Notes: generated by a model not told the origin, from the letters alone. 64,000 nt of DNA from Actinokineospora fastidiosa (GCF_014648415.1 NZ_BMRB01000001.1:1860001-1924000), one strand, 5' to 3'. Numbered from the stretch's first letter, positions 1 through 9,630 are shown. Numbers and translations are program-made.

Positions 1-320
1 CGCCGAAGGCGCCCTTTACTCCGCCCTCCCAGGGTTAAAGACGGCCAGGACGAGGGGAGCGCACCCCCGCCAGCAACGCAACGCCCCGAGGGCCTAGACC
101 AAGCCGGATACCAACGGGCACCACATCCCCTGGTCACCCCACAGCCGCCCGCCGCGCCCCGTACCCTCCCAGCCGTGCGTCCACCGCGGACAGACCCCGA
201 GGCAGACACCAAGACACAACCCCGCCCACCCGGGGGCGAGCCCCCACAACACAACGCTATCGAACACGCGTTCAGAGTGTCCACCGAATATTCCACCGCC
301 ACGAAAGGCGCTGGTCAGCG
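1..320. other. Non-coding leader region upstream of the MFS gene
   Basis: No convincing gene is present in these 320 bases; frames are short or lack codon bias. The stretch has a GC-rich hairpin at about 232-245 (five G, short loop, five C) without a T tail. It also has a LexA-like dyad at 260-275 and a possible -10 GAATAT at 286-291 just before the transporter gene. It may hold the promoter of a divergent gene beyond the left edge. Confidence 0.5.
260..275. promoter_or_regulatory. LexA/SOS-box-like dyad
   Basis: The sequence TCGAACACGCGTTCAG matches the actinobacterial SOS box TCGAAC-N4-GTTCGA at 10 of 12 fixed positions; the last two bases are swapped. It lies 46 bp before the MFS start and overlaps the expected -35 of a possible promoter whose -10 would be GAATAT at 286-291. 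LexA control of the transporter or of a divergent gene outside the window is inferred only from this match. Confidence 0.4.
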
Positions 321-1880
321 GTGATGGCGCGGGAGCGGCCGTGGGTGGGGTTGGCGGCGTTGTGCGCCTGCTTCTTCCTGGTGATGCTGGACTCCACGAT
401 CGTCACCGTCGCGGTCCCGGCGATCCTGACCGGGTTGGACGCGACGTTGAACCAGGTCATCTGGGTCAACAGCGTCTACCTGCTGGCCAACACCGTCCCC
501 CTGCTGATCACCGGCCGCCTGGGGGATCGGTATGGGCCCAAGCGGGTCCTGCTCGTCGGGCTCGGGCTGTTCCTGGCCGCGTCGCTGTGGTGCGGGCTGG
601 CGACGTCGGCGGGCTCGCTTATCGCGGCGCGGGCGGTGCAGGGGCTCGGGGCCGCGCTGATGACGCCGCAGACGCTGGCGTTCATCACCCGGCTGTTCCC
701 GCCCGAGCGGCGCGCGGTGCCGATCGCGGTGTGGGGCGCGGTGTCCGGGGTCGCCACGATCGCCGGGCCGGTCGCGGGCGGGCTGCTGGTGCAGCACGCG
801 GGCTGGGAGTGGATCTTCCTGCTCAACCTGCCCATCGGCGTCGCCGGGCTGCTGGTCGGCGCGCTGATGCTGCCCGACTGGCGGCCCGACAGCCGGATGC
901 GGTTCGACACCCTCGGCGCCGTGCTCGCCTCAGCCGGGCTCGCCGCCCTCGTGTTCGGCGTGCAGAACGGCCAGCACTACCAGTGGGCCAGCGGCATCGT
1001 GTACGTCATCGCGATCGGGCTGCTGCTGCTCGGCGGGTTCCTCATCCACCAGCGGCGGGCGCCCGCGCCGCTGGTGCCGATGCGGCTGTTCGACAACCGC
1101 GTCTTCGGCGCTGCCAACCTGACGCACGCCGCGCTGGGGTTCGCCACCACCGGCATGTTCCTGCCGCTGGTCATCTACGTGCAGACCGTGCTCGGAATGG
1201 ATCCGCTGGCCTCCAGCCTGCTGTGCGCGCCGATGGCCGTCGGCGCGGGCCTCGCGGCGATCGCGGCGGGGAAGCTGGTCGCCCGGGTGGGCGCCCGGCC
1301 GCTGGTGACGTCCGGGCTGGCCGCGCTCGCCGCCGGGGTCGTCGTGCTGGCGGTCCAGGCCGAGCCGGACACCGCCCCGCTCGCGCTGGTCCCCGGGCTG
1401 GTCGTGGCCGGGACGGGCATCGGGCTGGTGTTCTCGCCGCTGACCGCCGCCGCGACGTTCGGCCTCTCGCCCGAGCTGGCGGGCGCGGCCTCCGGGGTGT
1501 TCAACACCTCCCGCCAGGTCGGCGGCGTGCTCGGGTCCGCGTCGACCGGGGTGCTGCTGCAGCTGGGCCTGAGCCTCACGGTGCCCGCGGCGGCGCGCGA
1601 GTACGCCGAGCTGCTGCCCAGCCGCTACGCCGACGAGTTCGTCCGGCGGATCAGCGAGGCGGCCAACACCGCCAGCCAGTTCGGCGGGGAGGGCCCGCCG
1701 GTCCCGGCCGACTGGTCGCCCTCGATCGCCGAACGCGTGCGCGACCTGGCCACCGACGCGTTCAACCTCGGGTTCACCAACGCGGCGAAGGCGACGCTGG
1801 TGCTGCCGGTCGTCGTGCTGGTCCTGGGCATGGTCGCCGCGTCGGGCCTGCGGACGCCCGTGCTGAGCCGCAGACCTTAG
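321..1880 (+). CDS. MFS multidrug exporter, DHA2 (EmrB/QacA) family
   Basis: This 519-residue integral membrane protein should export small molecules by proton antiport. The N-terminus carries the DHA2 signature [13 protein letters not shown] near residue 24. The loop after helix 2 has the MFS motif [12 protein letters not shown] near residue 66, and a glycine/proline-rich motif C (GPVAGG) follows near residue 150. Length and hydrophobic segments fit 14 membrane helices, the usual number for this family. A hydrophilic loop near residues 420-460 precedes the last helices. The GTG at 321 is followed directly by an in-frame ATG at 324, so either may start translation. The maf gene begins 11 bp downstream, so the two may be co-transcribed. 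The substrate cannot be read from the sequence. Confidence 0.9.
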   Translation: MMARERPWVGLAALCACFFLVMLDSTIVTVAVPAILTGLDATLNQVIWVNSVYLLANTVPLLITGRLGDRYGPKRVLLVGLGLFLAASLWCGLATSAGSLIAARAVQGLGAALMTPQTLAFITRLFPPERRAVPIAVWGAVSGVATIAGPVAGGLLVQHAGWEWIFLLNLPIGVAGLLVGALMLPDWRPDSRMRFDTLGAVLASAGLAALVFGVQNGQHYQWASGIVYVIAIGLLLLGGFLIHQRRAPAPLVPMRLFDNRVFGAANLTHAALGFATTGMFLPLVIYVQTVLGMDPLASSLLCAPMAVGAGLAAIAAGKLVARVGARPLVTSGLAALAAGVVVLAVQAEPDTAPLALVPGLVVAGTGIGLVFSPLTAAATFGLSPELAGAASGVFNTSRQVGGVLGSASTGVLLQLGLSLTVPAAAREYAELLPSRYADEFVRRISEAANTASQFGGEGPPVPADWSPSIAERVRDLATDAFNLGFTNAAKATLVLPVVVLVLGMVAASGLRTPVLSRRP

Positions 1881-1891
1881 GATTGCCGACC

Positions 1892-2503
1892 GTGCTGCTC
1901 GTACTCGCCTCCCAGTCCCCCGCCCGCCTCGGCGTCCTGCGCGCCGCGGGCGCCGATCCCGAGGTGCGCGTCTCCGGGGTGGACGAGGACGCGATCATCG
2001 CCAGCCTCGGCGACGCCAAGCCCGACACCGTGGTGACCGCCCTGGCCGAGGCGAAGGCCCGCGAGGTCGCGGGGGAGTTCGCCGACGCGCTGGTCATCGG
2101 CTGCGACTCGATGCTGCACTTCGACGGCGAGCTGGTCGGCAAGCCCGGCACCGCCGAGATCGCCCGGCAGCGCTGGGCCAGGATGGCGGGCGGCACCGGC
2201 GACCTGCTCACCGGCCACGCCCTGCTCCGCGTCCGCGACGGCGCGGTGACCGCGACCGCCACCGGCGCCGAGCGCACCCTGATCCGCTTCGGCCGCCCGA
2301 CCCAGGACGAGATCGACGCCTACATCGCCACCGGCGAGCCGCTCAAGGTCGCGGGCGCCTTCACCCTCGACGCGCTCGGCGGCTGGTTCGTCGACGGCAT
2401 CGACGGCGACCCCTCCAGCGTGGTCGGCATCAGCCTGCCCCTGGTCCGCCGCCTGCTCGCCGACCTCGGCGTCTCCGTCACGTCCCTGTGGACGGCCAGG
2501 TGA
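1892..2503 (+). CDS. maf: Maf family nucleoside triphosphate pyrophosphatase
   Basis: This 203-residue cytoplasmic enzyme hydrolyses non-canonical or excess NTPs (dTTP/UTP type) to the monophosphate. The N-terminal [16 protein letters not shown] is the family's phosphate-binding signature, here with Ala where many members have Arg. A central [16 protein letters not shown] contains the conserved Asp and the Gly-Lys-Pro. A C-terminal [15 protein letters not shown] matches the family's end motif. GTG 1892 is chosen because it begins the conserved core only 11 bp after the transporter stop; TTG 1883 is an in-frame alternative. Maf close to accA3 is also seen in mycobacteria. Confidence 0.93.
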   Translation: MLLVLASQSPARLGVLRAAGADPEVRVSGVDEDAIIASLGDAKPDTVVTALAEAKAREVAGEFADALVIGCDSMLHFDGELVGKPGTAEIARQRWARMAGGTGDLLTGHALLRVRDGAVTATATGAERTLIRFGRPTQDEIDAYIATGEPLKVAGAFTLDALGGWFVDGIDGDPSSVVGISLPLVRRLLADLGVSVTSLWTAR

Positions 2504-2608
2504 GCGGGCTCACCCCGCTGCTCCCGGCATGTGGACACCCGGCCGGGTAACCCCGGTCACCCGTTCGGCGGGGAAGGATTCGCGCAGGTCGCTGGTTGGA
2601 TGCAGGTG

Positions 2609-2692
2609 ATGAGGTCCATTCGTGTCACCGCGCTGACCGAGCGCCTGCACGTCGATCTGCGGCGGCAGGCCAGCTCGCTGTGTCGGCGCTGA
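2609..2692 (+). CDS. Putative cysteine-responsive leader peptide
   Basis: This short frame encodes 27 residues and ends in HVDLRRQASSLCRR. That tail matches the short actinobacterial leader peptides (H-V-D-L-x-R-x-A-S-x-L-C-R) annotated before sulfur and cysteine genes. In-frame starts at 2600 (ATG) and 2606 (GTG) are also possible, and no strong ribosome site decides between them. The only Cys codon (TGT 2681) lies three codons before the stop, where ribosome stalling on Cys-tRNA shortage could act. The symporter gene starts 49 bp later. Attenuation by cysteine is an inference from the family. Confidence 0.7.
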   Translation: MRSIRVTALTERLHVDLRRQASSLCRR

Positions 2693-2741
2693 GCCCTGCC
2701 CACAACCGCACCGGCCCTCGCGCATCCCCTGGAGTATCGAC

Positions 2742-4082
2742 ATGTCCACAGCCGCCCCGCCGCGATCCGGCAACCGGCGCACCCTGTACTTCGGCCTGGC
2801 CGTGCTGGCCGGTCTCGTCATCGGCGCCGTGCTCGGCGTCGTCGCCAAGGCGACCGAGGCCGAGTGGCTGGTCACCACGCTCGACACCATCGGCTCGGTC
2901 TTCACGTCCCTGCTGCAGTTCACCGTCATCCCGCTGGTCTTCACCGCCATCGTGGTCGGCTTCACCAGCCTGCGCGGTCTCGGCGGGGCGCGGACGGCGA
3001 CGCGGCTGGGCGGCAAGACGCTGATGTGGTTCGGGATCACCTCGCTGATCGCGGTGCTCCTGGGCATCGCCATCGGGCTGATCTCCGGCGCGGGCAGCGG
3101 CGTGACCGTCACCCCCAGCGCCGAGGCGGTGGAGAAGCTGGCCGCGCGCGACCAGGGCGACTGGCTGACCATCCTCAACGGACTCGTGCCGAGCAACATC
3201 TTCGCCGCGTTCTCCGAGGGCGAGGTGCTCCAGGTGGTGTTCGTCGCCGTGCTGGTGGGCATGGCGACCTTCGCGCTCGGCGACCGCGCCGCGCCGTTCG
3301 TCTCGGTCAACCGCGCGGTGTTCGACATCATCCAGAAGCTGCTGGGCTGGATCATCCGGCTGGCGCCGATCGGCGTCCTCGGCCTGATCGGCAACGCGTT
3401 CGCCACCTACGGCAACGAGTTCGTCAAGCCGCTGCTGTCGCTGATCGCGGTCATCTACATCGGCTGCGCGGTGATCCTCTTCGTCGTGTACCCGATCCTG
3501 CTGAAGTTCGTCGGCCGGGTGAGCCCGCTCGCCTTCTACGGCAAGGCGTGGACGGCGCTGCAGTTCGCGTTCGTGTCCCGGTCATCGGGCGCGACGCTGC
3601 CGCTGAGCCGCCAGACCGCCGTCAACCTCGGCGTCGAGCCGGGCTACGCCGGTTTCGCGGTCCCGCTGGGCACGACGACCAAGATGGACGGTTGCGCCGC
3701 GCTGTACCCGGCCATCGCGACCATCTTCATCGCCAACATCTTCGGGTACTCGCTGAGCTTCTGGCAGTACGTCGGCATCGTCGCCGTCGCCGTGTTCGGC
3801 GCCTTCGCCACGGCGGGCACCACCGGCTGGTTCACCATGCTGACGCTCACCCTGAGCACCATCGGCCTGCCGCCGGAGCTGATCGCGACCGGCGTGGCGA
3901 TCGTCTTCGGCATCGACCCGATCCTGGACATGATCCGCACCGCGACCAACGTCGCCGGGCAGATCACGGTCCCGGTCCTGGTCGCCAGGGGCGAGGGGAT
4001 GCTCGACGACGACGTGCTCAACGAGCCGAGCGAGCCGCCGCTGCTGGAGGAGCACCAGGCGCGGACCCCGGTCCCGGCCTGA
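2742..4082 (+). CDS. Dicarboxylate/amino acid:cation symporter (DAACS/GltP family)
   Basis: This 446-residue membrane protein should import an acidic or sulfur amino acid or a dicarboxylate with H+ or Na+. Family marks are VIPLVFTAIVVGF near residue 65, the serine-rich re-entrant loop SRSSGATLPLSRQ near residue 282, GTTTKMDGCAALYP near 307 in place of GATINMDG, and DPILDMIRTATNVAGQ near 390, which holds the substrate-binding Asp and Arg. A GGAG lies 8 bp before ATG 2742. The cysteine-type leader peptide just upstream suggests cystine or a related sulfur compound as substrate, as in TcyP-type members, but this is inference. A strong hairpin follows the stop codon. Confidence 0.88.
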   Translation: MSTAAPPRSGNRRTLYFGLAVLAGLVIGAVLGVVAKATEAEWLVTTLDTIGSVFTSLLQFTVIPLVFTAIVVGFTSLRGLGGARTATRLGGKTLMWFGITSLIAVLLGIAIGLISGAGSGVTVTPSAEAVEKLAARDQGDWLTILNGLVPSNIFAAFSEGEVLQVVFVAVLVGMATFALGDRAAPFVSVNRAVFDIIQKLLGWIIRLAPIGVLGLIGNAFATYGNEFVKPLLSLIAVIYIGCAVILFVVYPILLKFVGRVSPLAFYGKAWTALQFAFVSRSSGATLPLSRQTAVNLGVEPGYAGFAVPLGTTTKMDGCAALYPAIATIFIANIFGYSLSFWQYVGIVAVAVFGAFATAGTTGWFTMLTLTLSTIGLPPELIATGVAIVFGIDPILDMIRTATNVAGQITVPVLVARGEGMLDDDVLNEPSEPPLLEEHQARTPVPA

Positions 4083-4092
4083 CCTGATCGCG

Positions 4093-4126
4093 ACGGCCGC
4101 CCCTTCTCCACGGGAGGGGCGGCCGT
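4093..4126. terminator. Bidirectional hairpin terminator
   Basis: A perfect 11-bp stem pairs ACGGCCGCCCC (4093-4103) with GGGGCGGCCGT (4116-4126) around a 12-nt loop, followed by TTCTC. It lies between the convergent symporter gene and the secreted-protein gene whose stop begins at 4129, so it can end transcription from both sides. Confidence 0.8.
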
Positions 4127-4128
4127 TC

Positions 4129-4815
4129 TCACGCGCAGGGCCGCAGCCTGCTCGCCGCGACCTCGACCGCCGGGTACCCCGGCAGCGCCTCCACCGACGA
4201 GTACCCCCGCGTGCAGCCCACCGTCGACCCGACCAACGTGAACACCTGCGCGTGCACTGTGCCGCACGACTCCGACGAGCACTGCGCCGTGACGACCTCC
4301 GGGCCCGAGTCGGCCACGATGTTGTTCAGCACGATGTAACCCGCGGTCGACAGATAGGCGCGCTCCAACGAGCTCCACTTGCCGGACCGTCCTACCACGA
4401 CTTTCCCCGTCTGACCCCGGGTGCCCTCCGCGCGCACCAGACATGCCGAGATCGACGCCGGGTAGCACTGCAGCGCTCCCTCGGGCAGCAGCACGCCGAT
4501 CTCGCCGATCTCGATCACCCTGCTCGTCCCCGGCCCGCCGATGCGCAGCCGCCCCGTCTTGGCGCCGGAGTCGGCGACCAGTTCGACGCGGGTGTCGCCC
4601 AGCGTCGCCGTTCGCAGCACGCGGCAGGGTTCGCGCAGGCAGCCGTCGGCCCTCGGGTCGGACGTCGTCGCGGGCGCGGTGGTCCCCGCGGCCGAGGGCG
4701 GGGGCGTGGGCGCGGGGTCCGTCCGGGTCAGGGCGGCGCCCGCCACCGCGCCCGCGAAGACGAGCGCGCCGAGCGTCGCCGTCACCAGGACGGTCCGGGG
4801 CGTGCGCCTCGCCAC
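4129..4815 (-). CDS. Membrane-anchored secreted protein of unknown function
   Basis: I do not recognise a family. The 228-residue product has a short Arg-rich N-terminus, then a hydrophobic helix ([20 protein letters not shown]), a Pro/Thr-rich linker and an exported domain with six or more Cys residues that could form disulfides. A longer frame reaches 5013 but would run through the accA3 promoter and start. GTG 4815 is chosen because GGGAGGTGA lies six bases before it. The gene converges with the symporter and diverges from accA3, with 136 bp between the two starts. Confidence 0.7.
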   Translation of the reverse strand: MARRTPRTVLVTATLGALVFAGAVAGAALTRTDPAPTPPPSAAGTTAPATTSDPRADGCLREPCRVLRTATLGDTRVELVADSGAKTGRLRIGGPGTSRVIEIGEIGVLLPEGALQCYPASISACLVRAEGTRGQTGKVVVGRSGKWSSLERAYLSTAGYIVLNNIVADSGPEVVTAQCSSESCGTVHAQVFTLVGSTVGCTRGYSSVEALPGYPAVEVAASRLRPCA

Positions 4816-4951
4816 AGCCGGGTCACCTCCCCTCGGGGCACTACTCCGTAAGAGGGACATTACTTGCCGAGTGTGGGGTTGCTCTCGGTTCCCGGAAGGG
4901 CGCAGGTCCGTAAACTGCCCCACAGCCCGCGCGACATCTAGGAGGAACGGC

Positions 4952-6712
4952 GTGTCCAAGGCCCTGACCAAGGTCCTCATCGCGAACCGGGGCGAGATCG
5001 CCGTCCGGGTCATCCGGGCCTGCCGGGACGCCGGGCTGACCAGTGTCGCCGTCTACGCCGACCCCGACCGCGACGCGGTGTTCGTGCGGCTGGCCGACGA
5101 GGCGTTCGCCCTGGGCGGCAGCACGCCGGGCGAGAGCTACCTGTCCATCGACAAGGTGCTCGCCGCCGCCAAGCAGTCCGGGGCCGACGCCGTCCACCCC
5201 GGCTACGGCTTCCTCTCCGAGAACGCCGAGTTCGCCCAGGCCGTGATCGACGCCGGGCTGGTGTGGGTCGGTCCCGACCCGCAGGCCATCCGCGACCTCG
5301 GCGACAAGGTGACCGCGCGGCACATCGCGACGCGCGCGGGCGCGCCGCTGGTGCCCGGCACCAAGGAGCCGGTCGGCGGCGCCGACGAGATCATCGCCTT
5401 CGCCCAGGAGCACGGGCTGCCGGTGGCGATCAAGGCGGCGTTCGGCGGCGGCGGGCGCGGGCTCAAGGTCGCCCGCACGATCGAGGAGATCCCGGAGCTG
5501 TTCGACTCCGCGGTGCGCGAGGCGGTCACCGCGTTCGGCCGGGGCGAGTGCTTCGTCGAGCGGTACCTGGACAAGCCGCGCCACGTCGAGGCGCAGGTGC
5601 TGGCCGACAAGCACGGCAACGTGATCGTCGTCGGCACCCGCGACTGCTCCCTGCAGCGCCGTCACCAGAAGCTGGTCGAGGAGGCCCCCGCGCCGTTCCT
5701 CACCGACGAGCAGCGCGCCTCGATCCACGCCTCCGCCAAGGCGATCTGCAAGGAGGCCGGGTACTCCGGCGCGGGCACCGTCGAGTACCTCGTCGGCCTC
5801 GACGGGACGATCTCGTTCCTGGAGGTCAACACCCGGCTGCAGGTCGAGCACCCGGTCTCGGAGGAGACCACCGGCATCGACCTCGTCCGCGAGCAGTTCC
5901 GCATCGCCGCTGGCGAGAAGCTGCGCTTCACCGAGGACCCGACGCCGCGCGGGCACTCCATCGAGTTCCGGATCAACGGCGAGGACGCCGGTCGCGGCTT
6001 CCTGCCCGCGCCCGGCACCGTGACCCGGTGGGTCGCGCCCGAGGGCCCCGGCGTGCGGGTGGACTCCGGGGTGGAGTCCGGCACCGTCATCGGCGGGCAG
6101 TTCGACTCGCTGCTGGCCAAGCTGATCGTCACCGGGGCCGACCGGGACGAGGCGCTGGCGCGGGCCCGGCGCGCGCTGGACGAGCTGGTGGTCGAGGGCA
6201 TGGCCACGGTCACCCCGTTCCACCGGGCGATCGTGCGCGACCCGGCCTTCGCCGAGGACTTCACCGTCCACACCCGGTGGATCGAGACCGAGTGGGACAA
6301 CACCGTCGAGCCGTTCACCGGCGGCGCTGACGCCGCCGAGGCCGAGCCGAGGCAGAACATCGTCGTCGAGGTCGGCGGCAGGCGGCTGGAGGTCAGCCTG
6401 CCGGGCACGCTCTCGCTGGGCGGCTCCGGCGGCGGCGCCGCGGCCAAGGCCAAGCCGCGCAGGCGCGCGGGCGGCAAGGGCGGCGTCGCGGCGTCCGGCG
6501 ACGCGGTGGCCGCGCCGATGCAGGGCACCATCGTCAAGGTCGCGGTGGAGGACGGCGCGCAGGTCGCCCAGGGCGACCTGATCGTCGTGCTGGAGGCGAT
6601 GAAGATGGAGAACCCCGTCACCGCGCACAAGGCGGGCACCGTGACCGGCCTCGGCGTCGCCGCGGGCGACTCGGTGACCACCGGAACCGTGATCTGCGAG
6701 ATCAAGGACTGA
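4952..6712 (+). CDS. accA3: Acyl-CoA carboxylase alpha chain (biotin carboxylase plus BCCP)
   Basis: This 586-residue subunit carboxylates its own biotin with ATP and bicarbonate and passes the carboxyl group to a separate beta chain, giving malonyl-CoA or methylmalonyl-CoA. Domains in order are biotin carboxylase N-lobe (about 1-115), ATP-grasp with loop [13 protein letters not shown] near residue 165 and [18 protein letters not shown] near 292, carboxylase C-lobe to about 440, a Gly/Ala/Lys-rich linker, and a biotinyl domain whose AMKM motif places the biotin lysine at residue 551. GTG 4952 has GGAGGA just upstream. No carboxyltransferase, epsilon subunit or birA lies in the window, so the partners are encoded elsewhere. 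Methylmalonyl-CoA mutase genes lie 8 kb away. Confidence 0.95.
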   Translation: MSKALTKVLIANRGEIAVRVIRACRDAGLTSVAVYADPDRDAVFVRLADEAFALGGSTPGESYLSIDKVLAAAKQSGADAVHPGYGFLSENAEFAQAVIDAGLVWVGPDPQAIRDLGDKVTARHIATRAGAPLVPGTKEPVGGADEIIAFAQEHGLPVAIKAAFGGGGRGLKVARTIEEIPELFDSAVREAVTAFGRGECFVERYLDKPRHVEAQVLADKHGNVIVVGTRDCSLQRRHQKLVEEAPAPFLTDEQRASIHASAKAICKEAGYSGAGTVEYLVGLDGTISFLEVNTRLQVEHPVSEETTGIDLVREQFRIAAGEKLRFTEDPTPRGHSIEFRINGEDAGRGFLPAPGTVTRWVAPEGPGVRVDSGVESGTVIGGQFDSLLAKLIVTGADRDEALARARRALDELVVEGMATVTPFHRAIVRDPAFAEDFTVHTRWIETEWDNTVEPFTGGADAAEAEPRQNIVVEVGGRRLEVSLPGTLSLGGSGGGAAAKAKPRRRAGGKGGVAASGDAVAAPMQGTIVKVAVEDGAQVAQGDLIVVLEAMKMENPVTAHKAGTVTGLGVAAGDSVTTGTVICEIKD

Positions 6713-6749
6713 GAGGGATCTCAGCGTCCGGTTCCGTACGATCGGGGAC

Positions 6750-7142
6750 GTGAGCCCCACTCCGTGGCAGGACCTGCGCGTCGGCGACGCCGAGCGCGAG
6801 TCCGCGCTGCGCTCGCTGGGCGACCACATGGCCGCGGGCAGGCTCTCCGTCGACGAGTACGGCGAGCGCTCCGCGCACGTGGCCACGGCCAGGACCCGGG
6901 GCGACATCGCCGCGCTGTTCGCCGACCTGCCCGAGCCCCGGCCGCTGTTCGGCCAGGCCCCGGCCCCGCTCGCGCCGCCCCCGCCGCCGCCCGCGCGGCG
7001 GGCGTCCGACCTCGTGCTGCCGGTCGTCGCGGTGGGGCTGGTGCTGGTCGGCGCGCTCGTGTTCCGGTTCTTCCCGCCGTTCCTGCTGATCCCGCTGGTC
7101 ATCTTCCTGGTGGCGCGCGGGCGCAGCCAGCGCTGGCGCTGA
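6750..7142 (+). CDS. DUF1707 membrane protein
   Basis: The 130-residue product begins with a DUF1707 domain (residues 5-58): LRVGDAERESALRSLGDH, then GRLSVDEYGERSAHVATA, a SHOCT-like short helical domain common in actinobacterial membrane proteins. A proline-rich linker (about 62-84) and one or two hydrophobic helices (about 88-122) follow, ending in a basic cytosolic tail. The GTG start lies 37 bp after the accA3 stop with GGGGA before it. The role is unknown; such domains are thought to aid oligomerisation or signalling. The stop lies 3 bp from the stop of the convergent phosphatase gene. Confidence 0.8.
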   Translation: MSPTPWQDLRVGDAERESALRSLGDHMAAGRLSVDEYGERSAHVATARTRGDIAALFADLPEPRPLFGQAPAPLAPPPPPPARRASDLVLPVVAVGLVLVGALVFRFFPPFLLIPLVIFLVARGRSQRWR

Positions 7143-7145
7143 CGC

Positions 7146-9056
7146 TCAGCCCTCGGACGTGCTGTGGTCGAGCGCGACCACGGCGAGGACGTGCTGGGCG
7201 ACGCTGCCCGCGGGCGCGTAGATCCGCAGCGGCACGTCGTTGGCCGCGTTGCGGGCGACGGCCACGTGCAGCACCGACACCCCGGCGCTCGCCAGGTGCG
7301 TCACCCCGGACAGGTCGACGGTGACCGAGCGCGTGCCGCCGCTGGTGTGCCTGCGCAGTCCCACATCCAGTTCCGAGGCCGTGCGCGCGTCCACAGGGCC
7401 GGTGACGACGACCCGGCCGTCGTGGCGGGCCAGGCCCAGCCGGTCGGACGGGGGCGGGCGCCGGGGCACGCCGGAGGCGACCTCGTCGGCGGTCAGCAGC
7501 CGGGCCGGGCGGGTGAGCCGGTGCCGGACGGTGGCCGTGGTCCCGGTCTCGGTCCGCTCGACGCGCAGCTCGTCGACCAGCTCGGCGGTCATGGTCAGGC
7601 CGAGGCCCCGGGCGCCCTCCGGCGGCCGGTCGCGCCAGCGGCCCGCGTCGGCGACCTCGATCTCGGCGACGCCGTCGCCGCCGAGCCCGGTCCGCACCCG
7701 CACCGGGCCGGTCCCGGAGTGCTCGACGGCGTTGGTCACCAGTTCCCCGATCGCGTGCTGCACGGCGGAGGCGGCGGCCGAGCCCGCGCCCACCCGGGCG
7801 AGCCAGCCCGCCAGCGCCTGCCGGACCGCGCGCAGCGTGGCCGGCTCGGCGGGCAGCTCCACGCGCACGTCCTCGGCGGGCGCGACGCGCTGGGCGGCCA
7901 GGAGCGTGATGTCGTCGGTGTGCCCGGTGGCGCGCACCAGCAGCTCCACCGGGTGCGCGCACGCCCGCTCCGCAGCGGAGAGCACCGAGCCCAGCCGCTC
8001 CCAGTCGGCCACCGCCGCGCCCGCGACCTGGGTCAGCTCGACGGTCGCCGCGGCGGGCGCGCGGCCGGGGCGCTCGACGATGCCGTCGCTGTAGAGCAGC
8101 AGGACCTCGCCGACCTCGACGCGGTCGCGGCGCATCGGGAAGCCAGCGCCCGCGCCCAGCGGGCCCGCCCCCGTCATCGGCAGGTACCGCGTGCTGCCGT
8201 CCGGGGCGATCAGCAGCGGCGGCGGGTGGCCAGCGGTGCAGTAGACGAGCGAGCCGTCGGCCGGGTCGAGCACGGCCACGCACACCGTCGCCGCGCGGGC
8301 GTCGGGGAGGCGGCGGGCCGTCCGGTCGAGCGCGGCCAGCGCCAGGCCCGCGTCGCCCGTGCCGTCCAGCCGGTCGAGCAGGACCGCGCGCAGCTGGCCC
8401 ATGGTCGCCGACGCGGCCATCCCGTGGCCCACGACGTCGCCGACGACCAGCGCCACCCGGCCGTCGAACAGCGGCACGGCGTCGAACCAGTCCCCGCCCG
8501 CGGCGTCCGCCGCGTCGGCGAGCAGGTAGCTGGCGGCGACCTGCACGGTCGGCAGCACCGGCAGACCGGCGGGCAGGAGGTGCCGCTGCAGCGACCGGAC
8601 CAGGTCGTGGGCAGGCTCGTGCTCGGCCGGTGCCGCCCTGGCGGCCTGCCGCTCGCGCACCCGGGCGGTGACGTCGACGGCGGAGGCGATGAGCCCGGCG
8701 ACCGCACCGTCCCGGGCGCGCCGGGGCTCGACCGCGAAGTCCAGGAAGACCTCCTCCGGCGCGGCGTCCCGGCCGCGCCGCAGCAGGACCCGCCACTCGC
8801 CGCCTGCCTCGGCGATGCCGGTCTCGCGGACCCGGTCCAGCAGCTCGACCAGGTGCTGGCCGCGCAGCTCAGGGAGCACGTCGCGGACGGGCCTGCCGAT
8901 CGGGTCGTCCACGCCGATGAACCGCCGGTACAGCCCGGACGCCGCGGTGACCACGTGGTCCGGCCCGTCGAGGCCGATGACCATGACCGGCATCTCGTCG
9001 AAGGTCCGCACCACCGTGTCGGCGTCGCCGACGCGGGAAGCCAGGTCGTCGGCCAC
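7146..9056 (-). CDS. PAS - SpoIIE-type PP2C phosphatase - HATPase - STAS protein
   Basis: This 636-residue protein should dephosphorylate a phospho-anti-anti-sigma factor in a partner-switching pathway. A PAS domain (about 20-115) contains GLDGPDHVVTAASG. The PP2C/SpoIIE domain (about 155-360) has AGGDWFDAVPL and VVGDVVGHG, the metal-binding aspartates. An RsbW-like ATPase follows (about 380-490; N-box ELVTNAVEHSG, then GARGLGL). A C-terminal STAS domain (about 520-636) has DLSGVTHLASAGVSVL with the phosphorylatable Ser. So phosphatase, kinase-like and antagonist modules are joined in one chain. GTG 9056 is chosen because GGAGG lies just before it; ATG 9089 is in frame, but its purine run abuts the start. 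The gene diverges from the acetyltransferase. Confidence 0.88.
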   Translation of the reverse strand: MADDLASRVGDADTVVRTFDEMPVMVIGLDGPDHVVTAASGLYRRFIGVDDPIGRPVRDVLPELRGQHLVELLDRVRETGIAEAGGEWRVLLRRGRDAAPEEVFLDFAVEPRRARDGAVAGLIASAVDVTARVRERQAARAAPAEHEPAHDLVRSLQRHLLPAGLPVLPTVQVAASYLLADAADAAGGDWFDAVPLFDGRVALVVGDVVGHGMAASATMGQLRAVLLDRLDGTGDAGLALAALDRTARRLPDARAATVCVAVLDPADGSLVYCTAGHPPPLLIAPDGSTRYLPMTGAGPLGAGAGFPMRRDRVEVGEVLLLYSDGIVERPGRAPAAATVELTQVAGAAVADWERLGSVLSAAERACAHPVELLVRATGHTDDITLLAAQRVAPAEDVRVELPAEPATLRAVRQALAGWLARVGAGSAAASAVQHAIGELVTNAVEHSGTGPVRVRTGLGGDGVAEIEVADAGRWRDRPPEGARGLGLTMTAELVDELRVERTETGTTATVRHRLTRPARLLTADEVASGVPRRPPPSDRLGLARHDGRVVVTGPVDARTASELDVGLRRHTSGGTRSVTVDLSGVTHLASAGVSVLHVAVARNAANDVPLRIYAPAGSVAQHVLAVVALDHSTSEG

Positions 9057-9117
9057 ATGTCCTCCAACCCGGCCGGGGATCGCGAACATCCTCCCCCAGC
9101 GCCGGTAGGTTGGCCGG

Positions 9118-9630
9118 GTGGAACCGGTGGAGATCAACGCGGGGAAGTACTACCTGCGCGCGCTGCGCGCCGACGACCGCATCGACGACCGGCCCGCCGT
9201 GCTGGCGGGCTTCACCGACCCGATCAGCAGGCGCTGGCTGTCCCACATCGCGGTCCACGACCTGGCGACGGCGGGCGCCTACATCGCCCAGCGCGCCCGC
9301 GACTGGGAGAACGAGACCCGGTTCTCCTGGGCCGTCGCCGACCAGCTGACCGGCGCGCTGCTCGGCGAGGTCCTGCTCAAGGAGGTCGACCTGGCCGCGG
9401 GGGTGGCCGAGGCGGGCTGCTGGACGCACCCGGACGCGCGCGGGCAGGGCCTGGCGACCGACGCGCTGGCCGCGGTGATCCGGTTCGGCTTCGGCGCGCT
9501 GGGCCTCACCCGGATCCTCTACCGGCACGAGACGGCCAACACCGCCTCGGCCAGGGTGGCGGCCAAACTCGGGTTCACGCAGGTGGACGCGATCGACGGG
9601 ACCACGACGCTGGTGCTGCGTAACGACTGA
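9118..9630 (+). CDS. GNAT family N-acetyltransferase (RimJ/RimL type)
   Basis: The 170-residue protein has the RimJ/RimL GNAT fold and should transfer an acetyl group from acetyl-CoA to an amine such as a protein N-terminus or small molecule. The acetyl-CoA loop is DARGQGLATDAL near residue 108, and NTASARVAAKLGF near 141 is the usual C-terminal motif B. A TAGGTT box ends only a few bases before GTG 9118, so the mRNA is probably leaderless. The substrate is not predictable. Confidence 0.88.
   Translation: MEPVEINAGKYYLRALRADDRIDDRPAVLAGFTDPISRRWLSHIAVHDLATAGAYIAQRARDWENETRFSWAVADQLTGALLGEVLLKEVDLAAGVAEAGCWTHPDARGQGLATDALAAVIRFGFGALGLTRILYRHETANTASARVAAKLGFTQVDAIDGTTTLVLRND

Noticed and set aside
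4816-5013. N-terminal extension of the secreted protein gene to 5013
   Set aside because: It would overlap the accA3 promoter and first codons; GTG 4815 has a near-perfect ribosome site and begins just before the membrane helix.
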